Shown: piece after piece, positions 26,637 through 34,132 of the stretch | How the letters are laid out: each line of letters opens with the position of its first letter | How positions within the stretch are numbered: position 1 is the stretch's first letter | NCBI GenBank assembly: GCA_002167435.2 | Contig: NHBR02000141.1 | Location: 11,431-45,562 of the forward strand | DNA length: 34,132 bases | Direction: 5' to 3' | Source of the DNA: Allomuricauda sp. TMED12 | Lineage (GTDB): Bacteria > Bacteroidota > Bacteroidia > Flavobacteriales > Flavobacteriaceae | The notes under the pieces: model-generated | What the model was told of the DNA's origin: nothing | The model's input: the letters and a program-made list of their open reading frames with translations, nothing else | Database searches by the model: none | Program-made: the position numbers and the translations under genes

Positions 26637-28976
26637 ATGAAGCAGTTAATAACCAAATTCAAGCTGGCATCAGTATTTATACTGGTCCTGTTACTCGGTT
26701 GCGAAACAGATGACAATGTACTTTTGCCACAGATATTATCAAGCTTTACGTACACGCTTGATGAGGATACCGGAACGGTGGAGTTTATAAATATCTCCGA
26801 AAAGGCGACCTCTTACGAATGGGATTTTGGCGATGGGGAAACATCCACCGAAATCAATCCAATAAAGACCTATGTGGCTAGTGGAACCTATACCATTACG
26901 TTGACTGCAGCCAATACTGCGGGTGCAACTTCAACTTTTGAAGATGAGATTACCATAGTGATAAAGGACCCTATTACATTGCCCATCACCTTCGATGAGA
27001 CCAATGTAAACTATGCCTTGGGGGTAAGTACATTCACTGGTGCCGCATTTGAAATTGTGGATAACCCCGACGTGTCTGGTACAAATGATAAAAGTTCTAA
27101 AGTTGGGAAGATAACCAATGGTGGAGCAGCGTTTGAAGGCATTTACTTTGACCTGGGTACCCCAATCGATCTATCCACAGATCAAACAATCAAAGCAAAT
27201 TTTTGGTCCGAAGAACCAATTGATGTTTTAATGAAATTAGAGCTCGGAACAGGAAGTGATACCGAAGTAACGGCAAGTCACGGTGGAACAGGTTGGGAAA
27301 CGATTTCATTCAATTTCTCTTCTACGGAGAGCTACTCCAGGATAACATTGTTCGTCGATGGACCTGGAACTACTTCAGGAGACTTCTTTATTGATGATGT
27401 GGAACAAGCTGAAACCGTTACAACCTCTACAGGTTGTGCGGATACACCAGTGGCCGCTGCATCTGTTCCTGTAGATTTTGAAGGTTGTGAAACGTTCCTA
27501 TCTTCAGAAAATTTTGGTGACGGCATTACTTCAGGCCTCGCCCAAAATCCAGATAAAACGGGTATCAACACCTCGGATTTTGTTTTGCAAGTGGACAAAC
27601 CTACGGGTTCCAGCTTCTTTGCTGGAATTCAAAATACATTTGAAAATAATTTTGATCTCACCACTACAGATGTCTTTAAGTTAAAAGTATATTCCACTAA
27701 GGCAAATGTTGTGTTCCGTTTTGAACTTGCGTTGAATCCACAAACCGACCCAGTAACAGGAAACCCTGCACCGGTCTTTGTAACAATACCCAATGCAAAC
27801 GAATGGACAGAAGTTGAGGTTAACTTTACTGGTCTTCCCGGAGGTCCAACTGCATATAACCAATTGGTTATAAAACCGGACAACGATGAAGTAGATAGCC
27901 CAATAACAGAAGACGGAACTTATTACATTGATGATATTACCCTTGGCACCTCCTCTGGCGGCGGTGGAGGCGGTGGCGCTTCCCTGGATGACTGTGGCGG
28001 TGACCTGGTCAACGATTTCGAAACCGATACCGATGCCATCTTCGACAACTTTGGAGGTGGGGTAGGTACCATCATCGACAATCCCGATACCTCGGTGAAC
28101 ACGAGCGCCAAAGTTGGACAGTACGTGAAGAATGCCGGTGAGGTTTTCGGAGGTGTTACCATTGAAGTGGATCCGGACATCGATTTTGACTCGGGCGTGT
28201 TCTCCATAGATGTCTACTCGGAGGCGGTTAGGCAACTCCTCTTCAAATTGGAAGGATTGAACATAGAAGTGGTCGTACCAACCTCTGGAACGGGTTGGGA
28301 AACCCTTACATACGACTTTAGCTCAGTTGGAGGCAATGTGGGATCGGTAACCGCGATCACATTGATAATGGACAATGGCACACAAGGTGATGGCAGTGCG
28401 GACTGGACCATCCAGTTCGACAACATCAGGCTGTGCAGTAACAACGCTGGAGGCGGCGGTGGCGGTGGCGGACCAACTGCATTATCTTCGCTACCGGCAG
28501 ATTTTGAAAGTGGGGAAGAATTCGGTGGTGTATTTGAGCCAGCAAGTGTTGATGGATCCATTACGGCAAACCCAGTTTCGGGAGGAATAAATACATCAGC
28601 TAATGTTTACACCTTTAACAAGCCTGCAGGAACTGAATTTTATGGAGGTATGGAAAATGTTTTTGCCGCACCATTGGATTTGACCACGACCAGAACATTT
28701 AGGGTAAAAGTATATTCCACAAAACCCAATATTATAGTCCAGTTTGAATTGCAGTCAAGACCCAATGATGGTAGTGTGCCAAATTATAGCATTCAACAAA
28801 CGGTTACAAACGCAAACGAATGGGTAGAATTGACTTTTGATTTTGGAGCAGTAGTACCTGGAAGTTTTAATCCAAGTATTTATAACGCAATTGTTATAAT
28901 CCCGGATTTTGATCCTGGGAATAATCCAACAGCTACATCAGAGACCTATTATATTGATGATTTAATCTTGGAATAG
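26637..28976 (+). CDS. PKD and tandem CBM-like surface glycan-binding lipoprotein
   Basis: A 779-residue lipoprotein: signal ending VLLLGC (Cys22), then ETDD, the same five residues (CETDD) as in the adjacent GH16. A PKD domain lies at ~35-116 (TSYEWDFGDGETSTE). Four jelly-roll CBM-like modules follow: A ~117-263, B ~275-438, C ~450-603 and D ~613-779. A and C resemble each other (GGAAFEGIYFDLG, GEVFGGVTIEVD), as do B and D (FKLKVYSTKANVVFRFEL, FRVKVYSTKPNIIVQFEL). Poly-glycine linkers of 7 and 8 Gly flank module C at residues 441-447 and 605-612. Module C has clearly higher GC than D. No catalytic motif. Likely a surface glucan-binding protein, last gene before a terminator. Confidence 0.88.
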   Translation: MKQLITKFKLASVFILVLLLGCETDDNVLLPQILSSFTYTLDEDTGTVEFINISEKATSYEWDFGDGETSTEINPIKTYVASGTYTITLTAANTAGATSTFEDEITIVIKDPITLPITFDETNVNYALGVSTFTGAAFEIVDNPDVSGTNDKSSKVGKITNGGAAFEGIYFDLGTPIDLSTDQTIKANFWSEEPIDVLMKLELGTGSDTEVTASHGGTGWETISFNFSSTESYSRITLFVDGPGTTSGDFFIDDVEQAETVTTSTGCADTPVAAASVPVDFEGCETFLSSENFGDGITSGLAQNPDKTGINTSDFVLQVDKPTGSSFFAGIQNTFENNFDLTTTDVFKLKVYSTKANVVFRFELALNPQTDPVTGNPAPVFVTIPNANEWTEVEVNFTGLPGGPTAYNQLVIKPDNDEVDSPITEDGTYYIDDITLGTSSGGGGGGGASLDDCGGDLVNDFETDTDAIFDNFGGGVGTIIDNPDTSVNTSAKVGQYVKNAGEVFGGVTIEVDPDIDFDSGVFSIDVYSEAVRQLLFKLEGLNIEVVVPTSGTGWETLTYDFSSVGGNVGSVTAITLIMDNGTQGDGSADWTIQFDNIRLCSNNAGGGGGGGGPTALSSLPADFESGEEFGGVFEPASVDGSITANPVSGGINTSANVYTFNKPAGTEFYGGMENVFAAPLDLTTTRTFRVKVYSTKPNIIVQFELQSRPNDGSVPNYSIQQTVTNANEWVELTFDFGAVVPGSFNPSIYNAIVIIPDFDPGNNPTATSETYYIDDLILE
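27957..27977 (+). repeat. Poly-glycine linker 1
   Basis: Seven consecutive glycine codons, mostly GGC/GGT, between module B and module C of the PKD/CBM-like lipoprotein. Nearly the same nucleotide pattern recurs at 28449-28472, giving a pair of GC-rich direct repeats around module C. Confidence 0.85.
28449..28472 (+). repeat. Poly-glycine linker 2
   Basis: Eight consecutive glycine codons between modules C and D of the PKD/CBM-like lipoprotein, similar in base sequence to the linker at 27957-27977. Confidence 0.85.
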
Positions 28977-28997
28977 AAAAGCTGTTAGCATTAAAAT

Positions 28998-29032
28998 GGG
29001 CGGGTAAATAAGTTCAATTACTACCCGCCCTT
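28998..29032 (+). terminator. GC-rich terminator hairpin within the glucan locus
   Basis: GGGCGGGTA (28998-29006) pairs perfectly with TACCCGCCC (29022-29030) around a 15-nt loop. It begins 21 bp after the lipoprotein stop and ends with a short T-run. It probably ends the transcript of the surface genes or reduces expression of the following enzymes. Confidence 0.7.
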
Positions 29033-29064
29033 TCAATCAAACCAGTAAAAGCATACATTGGTAT

Positions 29065-32000
29065 ATGGCTCAAAAACAGATTTATCTATCAGAATCAAAA
29101 TTGAATCAGGACCCAAAGGAAGTAAAGGGAGAATCAGTGGTATTCGAAAACGAAGTGTACTACAAGATTTCCAACAGTGATGGAATGAGGCCTTTTTTTA
29201 TGAGTATAGTCAGTCACTCAGACCATTGGATGTTTATTTCTAGTAATGGAGGGCTTACTGCTGGAAGGAAAAACTCCGAGTCCGCCCTATTTCCATATTA
29301 CACGGACGATAAGATAACGGAATCTGCCAATATTACTGGAAGCAAAACAATTATCCAGGTCAATGTTGGGTCAAAAATATATTTGTGGGAACCGTTTTCC
29401 AATTACTGTACCGGGGTTTACGATGTCCAAAGAAATCTGTACAAAAGCAATCATGGGAACAAAATTGTTTTTGAAGAAGTCAACCAAGATTTAGGACTCA
29501 CATTTAGATACCAATGGAATTTTAGTGAAGCCCATGGTTTTGTGAAGAAATCCAATTTGATAAACCATGGTGACCAAAGGGTTCAATGTATTTTGCTGGA
29601 TGGCATACAGAATATTTTGCCTTATGGAGCGCCCTCTGCTACCCAAAATAGTAGTAGTAATTTGGTGGATGCTTATAAACGAAATCAATTGGAATCAGAT
29701 GTTGGTTTGGGAATATTTGCATTGAGCGCCATTATTGTGGACAAGGCCGAACCTAGTGAAGCCTTAAAGGCCACTACGGTATGGTCTCATGGACTGGAAA
29801 ATCCAAAATACTTGGTGTCATCCCTTCAACTTGACGCTTTCAGGAAAGGTATGCCATTGGAACAAGAAACCGATGTTAAAGCTGAAAAGGGTGCTTATTT
29901 TGTAAATGCGGAAATCCGATTGGAGCCAAAAGACGAAAAACAGTGGATGTTTATTGCAGAAGTCAATCAATCCAGAGTGGACGTCAGTGCTATTAAGCAA
30001 AAAATAAAGCAAAGAGAAAATCTGTGTCAATCCATCCAATCTGATATTGAAAAAGGAACAAGGCAACTGGTACAATTGGCCGGAGCTTCGGATGGTATAC
30101 AGTGTACTTCTGATAGTATGCGGGATGCCAGACACTTTTCCAATACCTTGTTCAATATTATGCGGGGCGGCATTTTTGATAACGGCTACCAAATTGAAAG
30201 TGAAGACTTCTCATTATATATAAAAAAGGCGAACAAACCATTGTTCAACGGCAAAAAGAGCTTGCTGGATGAACTCCCCAACAAATTTTCATTGGAGTTT
30301 TTACGAAAAAAAATCAATGAAGATGATAATCCAGATCTTAAAAGATTGGCATTGGAATACCTGCCACTTAAATTTAGTAGGCGGCACGGGGACCCCAGTA
30401 GGCCTTGGAACAAATTTTCCATAAATACCCGTACAGATGATGGTCGTAAAGTACTGGATTATGAAGGGAACTGGAGAGATATTTTCCAGAATTGGGAGGC
30501 TCTTGCACTTTCCTACCCCGGTTTTCTTGAAAGTATGATTTATAAGTTTCTCAACGCCTCCACTTTTGACGGTTATAATCCCTATCGGGTTACCAAGGAT
30601 GGATTTGATTGGGAGGTCATAGAACCGGACGATCCTTGGTCTTATATTGGCTACTGGGGCGATCACCAGATTATTTATCTCCTTAAACTATTGGAGCTAA
30701 TGGAAGGCCATTATCCAAATGAACTGCGTAAATCGTTCTTTGAAAAAATATTTGTTTACGCCAACGTACCCTATAAAATAAAGCCCTACGAAGATATTCT
30801 TGAAAATCCGAAGGATACTATTCTTTTCGATGAGAATTTAGATCGTAACATCAACAACCAGCGGGAAAAAATTGGGGCAGATGCGGCTTTACTCACTGCA
30901 AGCGATTCTTCCATCTATCATGTCACCTTATTGGAAAAGTTACTGGCTACGGTTCTTTCCAAAATGTCAAACTTTATCCCAGAAGGAGGTATTTGGATGA
31001 ACACCCAGCGTCCAGAATGGAACGATGCCAATAACGCGTTGGTGGGTAATGGCGTTTCTATGGTCACCTTATATTATTTGCGACGTTTTTTGAGTTTTTT
31101 CCAAGATTTGACCAAAAATATGGAGCAAGAGGAATTTACCATTTCTAAAGAAATGGCAACATTTTTCCATTCCATACTGCAAACCCTACAAGAAGGCCAG
31201 GACAAGCTTTCCGGAAAAATATCCGACTCGGACAGAAGAACCATCATGGATGCGCTTGGCATGGCGGGAGGTCAATTCCGTAATACAATTTACACCCAAG
31301 GATTTCAAAATGAGGTCCAAAGCATTAGCAAGAAAGACCTTCAGCAGTTTATTATTGTGTCTTTGGATTATCTGGAACATAGTATAGATGCCAATCAACG
31401 CAAGGATAAACTATACCATGCCTACAATATAATGATGGTTAAAGGTGATAAAGAAGTATCCGTCTCCTACTTATCCGAAATGTTGGAGGGTCAGGTCGCC
31501 GTTTTAAGTTCTGGCTATCTCTGTGGTAAAGAGTCTTTGGAAGTACTTGATGCTCTTAAATCCAGTGCATTGTTCAGGGAAGATCAATACAGCTATATAC
31601 TTTACCCGAACAAGGAACTTCCTCGTTTTTGTGAAAAGAATGTAATTCCCACCAACAGGGTCAAGGAATCCGATTTGCTTCAAAAAATGTTGCAGCAAGG
31701 AGATACCTCAATAGTTGAAGAAAGTGTGGAAGGTACTTATCACTTTAATGGTTCTTTCAACAATGCAGATAGTCTTAAAAAGGCATTGTCACAGCTGCCA
31801 GAGGAAGAATACTCCGAATTGGCGGAAAAAGAAAGTAAATTACTCCTGAACATTTTTGAGGAAATATTCGATCATAAATCCTTCACTGGAAGATCAGGAA
31901 CATTTTATGGCTATGAAGGTTTGGGATCCATTTATTGGCATATGGTTTCCAAATTGCTGTTGAGTGTTGAAGAAACCTGTTTGTCAGCAATTGAAAAAAA

Positions 32001-32535
32001 TGAAAACGATGTTGTTGTTGGGAAATTGTTGGAGCATTATTATGAAATCAATGAAGGGATAGGTGTGCACAAACCACCAAAACTCTATGGAGCTTTTCCA
32101 ACCGACCCCTATTCGCATACCCCTGCAGGTAAAGGTGCACAACAACCAGGGATGACCGGTCAGGTAAAAGAGGACATTTTAAGCCGTTTTGGCGAACTTG
32201 GGGTTTTTGTTTCCGAGGGAAGACTCTTTTTTAATCCAAGTATGCTTCGTAAAGCAGAGTTCTTAAAAAAAACCATGGAATTCAGCTATGTGGATTTGGA
32301 CGGGGAAATCAAAAGGATGACACTGGAAAAAGATTCATTGGGCTTCACCTATTGTCAGGTTCCCGTTCAATATCTGTTGTCTACAAAAGAACATTTGGAA
32401 GTTTCATTTAACGATGGCTCTCAAAAGCATTTTGATGGTCTGGATTTGGATGAAGTCAGTAGTGCAATGTTATTTGGTAGAACAGGCAAAATAGAGACCA
32501 TCAAGGTATGGATAGATGAAAAACGATTGAAGTAA
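29065..32535 (+). CDS. Probable cytoplasmic beta-glucan phosphorylase (clan GH-Q type)
   Basis: A 1156-residue protein with no signal peptide. An N-terminal beta-rich domain (~1-320) and an alpha-helical (alpha/alpha)6-like region recall GH94-type phosphorylases. RPEWNDANNALVG around residues 650-660 resembles the GDWND catalytic motif of GH94, making Asp654 the candidate acid. GYWGDHQIIYLLKLLE (with Asp533) recalls the conserved sugar-binding segment upstream. The length suits GH149/GH161 beta-1,3-oligoglucan phosphorylases better than GH94 cellobiose phosphorylases (~800). Such enzymes split beta-1,3-glucooligosaccharides with phosphate into glucose 1-phosphate. The neighbourhood of GH16, GH17 and GH30 genes supports beta-glucan as substrate. 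Assignment to a family is inference; an inactive or unrelated large (alpha/alpha)6 protein is not excluded. Confidence 0.65.
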   Translation: MAQKQIYLSESKLNQDPKEVKGESVVFENEVYYKISNSDGMRPFFMSIVSHSDHWMFISSNGGLTAGRKNSESALFPYYTDDKITESANITGSKTIIQVNVGSKIYLWEPFSNYCTGVYDVQRNLYKSNHGNKIVFEEVNQDLGLTFRYQWNFSEAHGFVKKSNLINHGDQRVQCILLDGIQNILPYGAPSATQNSSSNLVDAYKRNQLESDVGLGIFALSAIIVDKAEPSEALKATTVWSHGLENPKYLVSSLQLDAFRKGMPLEQETDVKAEKGAYFVNAEIRLEPKDEKQWMFIAEVNQSRVDVSAIKQKIKQRENLCQSIQSDIEKGTRQLVQLAGASDGIQCTSDSMRDARHFSNTLFNIMRGGIFDNGYQIESEDFSLYIKKANKPLFNGKKSLLDELPNKFSLEFLRKKINEDDNPDLKRLALEYLPLKFSRRHGDPSRPWNKFSINTRTDDGRKVLDYEGNWRDIFQNWEALALSYPGFLESMIYKFLNASTFDGYNPYRVTKDGFDWEVIEPDDPWSYIGYWGDHQIIYLLKLLELMEGHYPNELRKSFFEKIFVYANVPYKIKPYEDILENPKDTILFDENLDRNINNQREKIGADAALLTASDSSIYHVTLLEKLLATVLSKMSNFIPEGGIWMNTQRPEWNDANNALVGNGVSMVTLYYLRRFLSFFQDLTKNMEQEEFTISKEMATFFHSILQTLQEGQDKLSGKISDSDRRTIMDALGMAGGQFRNTIYTQGFQNEVQSISKKDLQQFIIVSLDYLEHSIDANQRKDKLYHAYNIMMVKGDKEVSVSYLSEMLEGQVAVLSSGYLCGKESLEVLDALKSSALFREDQYSYILYPNKELPRFCEKNVIPTNRVKESDLLQKMLQQGDTSIVEESVEGTYHFNGSFNNADSLKKALSQLPEEEYSELAEKESKLLLNIFEEIFDHKSFTGRSGTFYGYEGLGSIYWHMVSKLLLSVEETCLSAIEKNENDVVVGKLLEHYYEINEGIGVHKPPKLYGAFPTDPYSHTPAGKGAQQPGMTGQVKEDILSRFGELGVFVSEGRLFFNPSMLRKAEFLKKTMEFSYVDLDGEIKRMTLEKDSLGFTYCQVPVQYLLSTKEHLEVSFNDGSQKHFDGLDLDEVSSAMLFGRTGKIETIKVWIDEKRLK

Positions 32536-32584
32536 GAATTACGTATTCCATCAAAAATCAATAAGCAAATACATGAGAGGACAG

Positions 32585-33865
32585 ATGAAAACAATCAGTA
32601 TTTTTTTGGTGGTTTTTTTGTGCTTTGCATGTAAAAACCAAAACAAACCAGAAGACAAAATCAACATAGTGAACCAAGAGTTGAATATTACTGCTAAGGA
32701 TATTTTGGGAAATCCAGAGTATATGGCCATTTCTTACGGAGGGTATAGAGAAAAAACCAGGGAAGAACAACCTACTCTGGCTGAACTTATGGAAGATTTG
32801 AAAATTTTGTCCGCTATGGGTATTGGAATCATTCGTACCTATAACGTGCAACTTCCGCATGCCTCCAATGTGCTAAAAGCGATTCGTGAATTAAAAAAGG
32901 ATGATCCCAATTTTCAAATGTTTGTAATGTTGGGCGCTTGGATAGACTGTAAAAATGCGTGGACCGGACAGGAACCCGATCATAACGTAGAAAGTGAAGC
33001 TAATGCAGCCGAAATTGAGCGTGCTGTAAATTTGGCCAATCAATTCCCGGATATTGTAAAGGTTGTGGCCGTAGGTAATGAGGCCATGGTAAAATGGGCT
33101 GCTAGCTACTATGTGCAGCCCGATGTGATTTTAAAATGGGTAAATCACTTGCAGAATTTAAAAGAAGAAGGGAAACTTCCCAAAGAACTTTGGATTACCT
33201 GTTCGGACGACTTTGCATCTTGGGGGGGTGGTGATGCCGAATACCACACACCAGATTTGGAAGCATTGATCAAAGCAGTAGATTATATTTCCATGCATAC
33301 ATATCCTTATCATAACACGCATTATAATCCGGAATTTTGGACACAGCCCGAGGATGAGGTAGAACTTTCAGAAAACGAAAAGGTGGAACGCGCTATGCAC
33401 CGGGCGCTGCAATTTGCCCAAAAACAATACGATAGCGTGTCTAACTACATGAAGAGTTTAGGTGTAAATAAGCCTATACACATTGGAGAAACAGGATGGG
33501 CCAGCATATCCAATGGATTTTATGGACCCACAGGCTCTAGGGCAACCGACGAGTATAAACAAGCTATCTACCACAAACTTATGAGGGATTGGACCAATAA
33601 AGCGGGTATTTCTTGTTTTTACTTTGAAGCTTTTAACGAGCCTTGGAAAGATGCCCACAACCCAAAGGGTTCCGAAAACCATTTTGGACTCTTTACTGTT
33701 GATGGAAAAGCAAAATATGCTCTTTGGGAGATGGCAGATCAAGGAGTTTTTAAGGGATTGACCAGAAATGGAAAAGCAATTACCAAAACATACGATGGAA
33801 ACGAGAATACTCTAATGGAAAATGTTTTTGTTCCGCCGACCGCTGAAGAAATGAAAGCTCACTAA
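32585..33865 (+). CDS. GH17 beta-1,3-glucanase-like lipoprotein
   Basis: A 426-residue protein from the ATG at 32585; an ATG at 32573 is less likely. The lipoprotein signal ends VVFLCFAC (Cys16), followed by KNQNK without acidic residues, so periplasmic location is more likely than surface. The TIM-barrel motifs of GH17 are present: VVAVGNEAM with acid/base candidate Glu166 and HIGETGWAS with nucleophile candidate Glu302, plus ISMHTYPY and YFEAFNEPWK. GH17 enzymes of Bacteroidota act on beta-1,3-glucan or its oligosaccharides. It lies 49 bp after the phosphorylase-like gene and 9 bp before the GH30 gene, same operon. Confidence 0.88.
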   Translation: MKTISIFLVVFLCFACKNQNKPEDKINIVNQELNITAKDILGNPEYMAISYGGYREKTREEQPTLAELMEDLKILSAMGIGIIRTYNVQLPHASNVLKAIRELKKDDPNFQMFVMLGAWIDCKNAWTGQEPDHNVESEANAAEIERAVNLANQFPDIVKVVAVGNEAMVKWAASYYVQPDVILKWVNHLQNLKEEGKLPKELWITCSDDFASWGGGDAEYHTPDLEALIKAVDYISMHTYPYHNTHYNPEFWTQPEDEVELSENEKVERAMHRALQFAQKQYDSVSNYMKSLGVNKPIHIGETGWASISNGFYGPTGSRATDEYKQAIYHKLMRDWTNKAGISCFYFEAFNEPWKDAHNPKGSENHFGLFTVDGKAKYALWEMADQGVFKGLTRNGKAITKTYDGNENTLMENVFVPPTAEEMKAH

Positions 33866-33874
33866 ACTAATGTC

Positions 33875-34132
33875 ATGAAATTAGGAAAACACTATTTGTG
33901 GATAGTTATGGTATTACTGATGATAAGTTGCGGCAAGGAAAAATCACCATTAGAGATCGAGGTTTTTGAAACTGCGGCCAATGGCAATAAGGTACAACCC
34001 ATTACTTTGGTCAAATTTAACGAAGCAAGTAGTGAAATAATGATACTTCCAGAAGAAAAATACCAAACTATCACCGGTTTTGGGGGCTCTTTTACAGAGG
34101 CCTCATCCTATTTGTTGAACCAGATGGGGCCG
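33875..34132 (+). CDS. GH30 glycoside hydrolase, lipoprotein, 5' part only
   Basis: The first 86 codons are visible and the gene runs off the window end. The lipoprotein signal is MKLGKHYLWIVMVLLMISC (Cys19), then GKEKS with no acidic surface-export pattern. Residues ~62-84 (YQTITGFGGSFTEASSYLL) are the typical N-terminal signature of GH30 (glucosylceramidase-like) enzymes. In laminarin loci GH30 members remove beta-1,6-linked side branches. Catalytic glutamates lie outside the window. It starts 9 bp after the GH17 gene, so it is cotranscribed. Confidence 0.85.
   Translation, partial: MKLGKHYLWIVMVLLMISCGKEKSPLEIEVFETAANGNKVQPITLVKFNEASSEIMILPEEKYQTITGFGGSFTEASSYLLNQMGP

Noticed and set aside
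27681..28561. Several long minus-strand frames opposite the glycan-binding lipoprotein
   Set aside because: They are by-products of the GC-rich, glycine-coding plus strand (poly-proline on the other strand) and have no start context or domains.

Overview
The window looks like chromosome of a marine-type member of the Flavobacteriaceae (Bacteroidota). The grounds are moderate to low GC, signal peptides and lipoprotein signals with acidic residues just after the lipobox cysteine, LytS/LytTR pairs, an OMP_b-brl_3-type TonB receptor, a triple-tyrosine (Y_Y_Y) regulator, and a set of beta-glucan-degrading enzymes in an operon. No rRNA, tRNA, insertion sequence or CRISPR array was seen.

Layout. 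Positions 1-5043 (minus strand): a long multidomain adhesin-like secreted protein (cut by the window start), a small stand-alone DUF4347 protein just upstream of it, and a Crp/Fnr-type regulator further upstream. The gap between regulator and DUF4347 gene holds an FNR-box-like palindrome and a second perfect dyad. Positions 5044-5719 have no gene but contain a strong 16-bp hairpin and a possible small RNA. Positions 5720-10804: a TPR-LytS-type histidine kinase overlapping a LytTR response regulator by 4 bp, then paired repeats matching the LytTR-site layout, then a lipoprotein with four cadherin-like repeats and a DUF1566-like C-terminus, closed by a clear terminator. Positions 10805-11333 hold a probable degraded gene. 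Positions 11334-17887: TonB receptor, second LytS kinase, second LytTR regulator, and an alpha-2-macroglobulin-like protein with a plug-like domain.

Positions 17984-34132 are a beta-1,3(1,6)-glucan (laminarin-type) utilisation locus. It starts with a membrane-anchored propeller/Y_Y_Y/LuxR-HTH regulator. An intergenic region with three copies of a 10-11-bp repeat and a candidate promoter follows. Then come a clan GH-A glycosidase apparently fused to an outer-membrane beta-barrel, a carbohydrate-binding lipoprotein, a GH16 laminarinase lipoprotein and a PKD/CBM-like lipoprotein. After a terminator-like hairpin follow a large cytoplasmic phosphorylase-like protein (clan GH-Q type), a GH17 lipoprotein and the start of a GH30 lipoprotein.

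A coherent model (inference): the surface GH16, the binding lipoproteins and the barrel-tethered glycosidase capture and cut glucan outside the cell. GH17 and GH30, whose lipoprotein signals lack the acidic surface-export residues, trim oligosaccharides and branches in the periplasm. The phosphorylase-like enzyme finishes in the cytoplasm. No SusC/SusD pair is present in the window, so the glycosidase-barrel fusion is the most interesting candidate for something undescribed.
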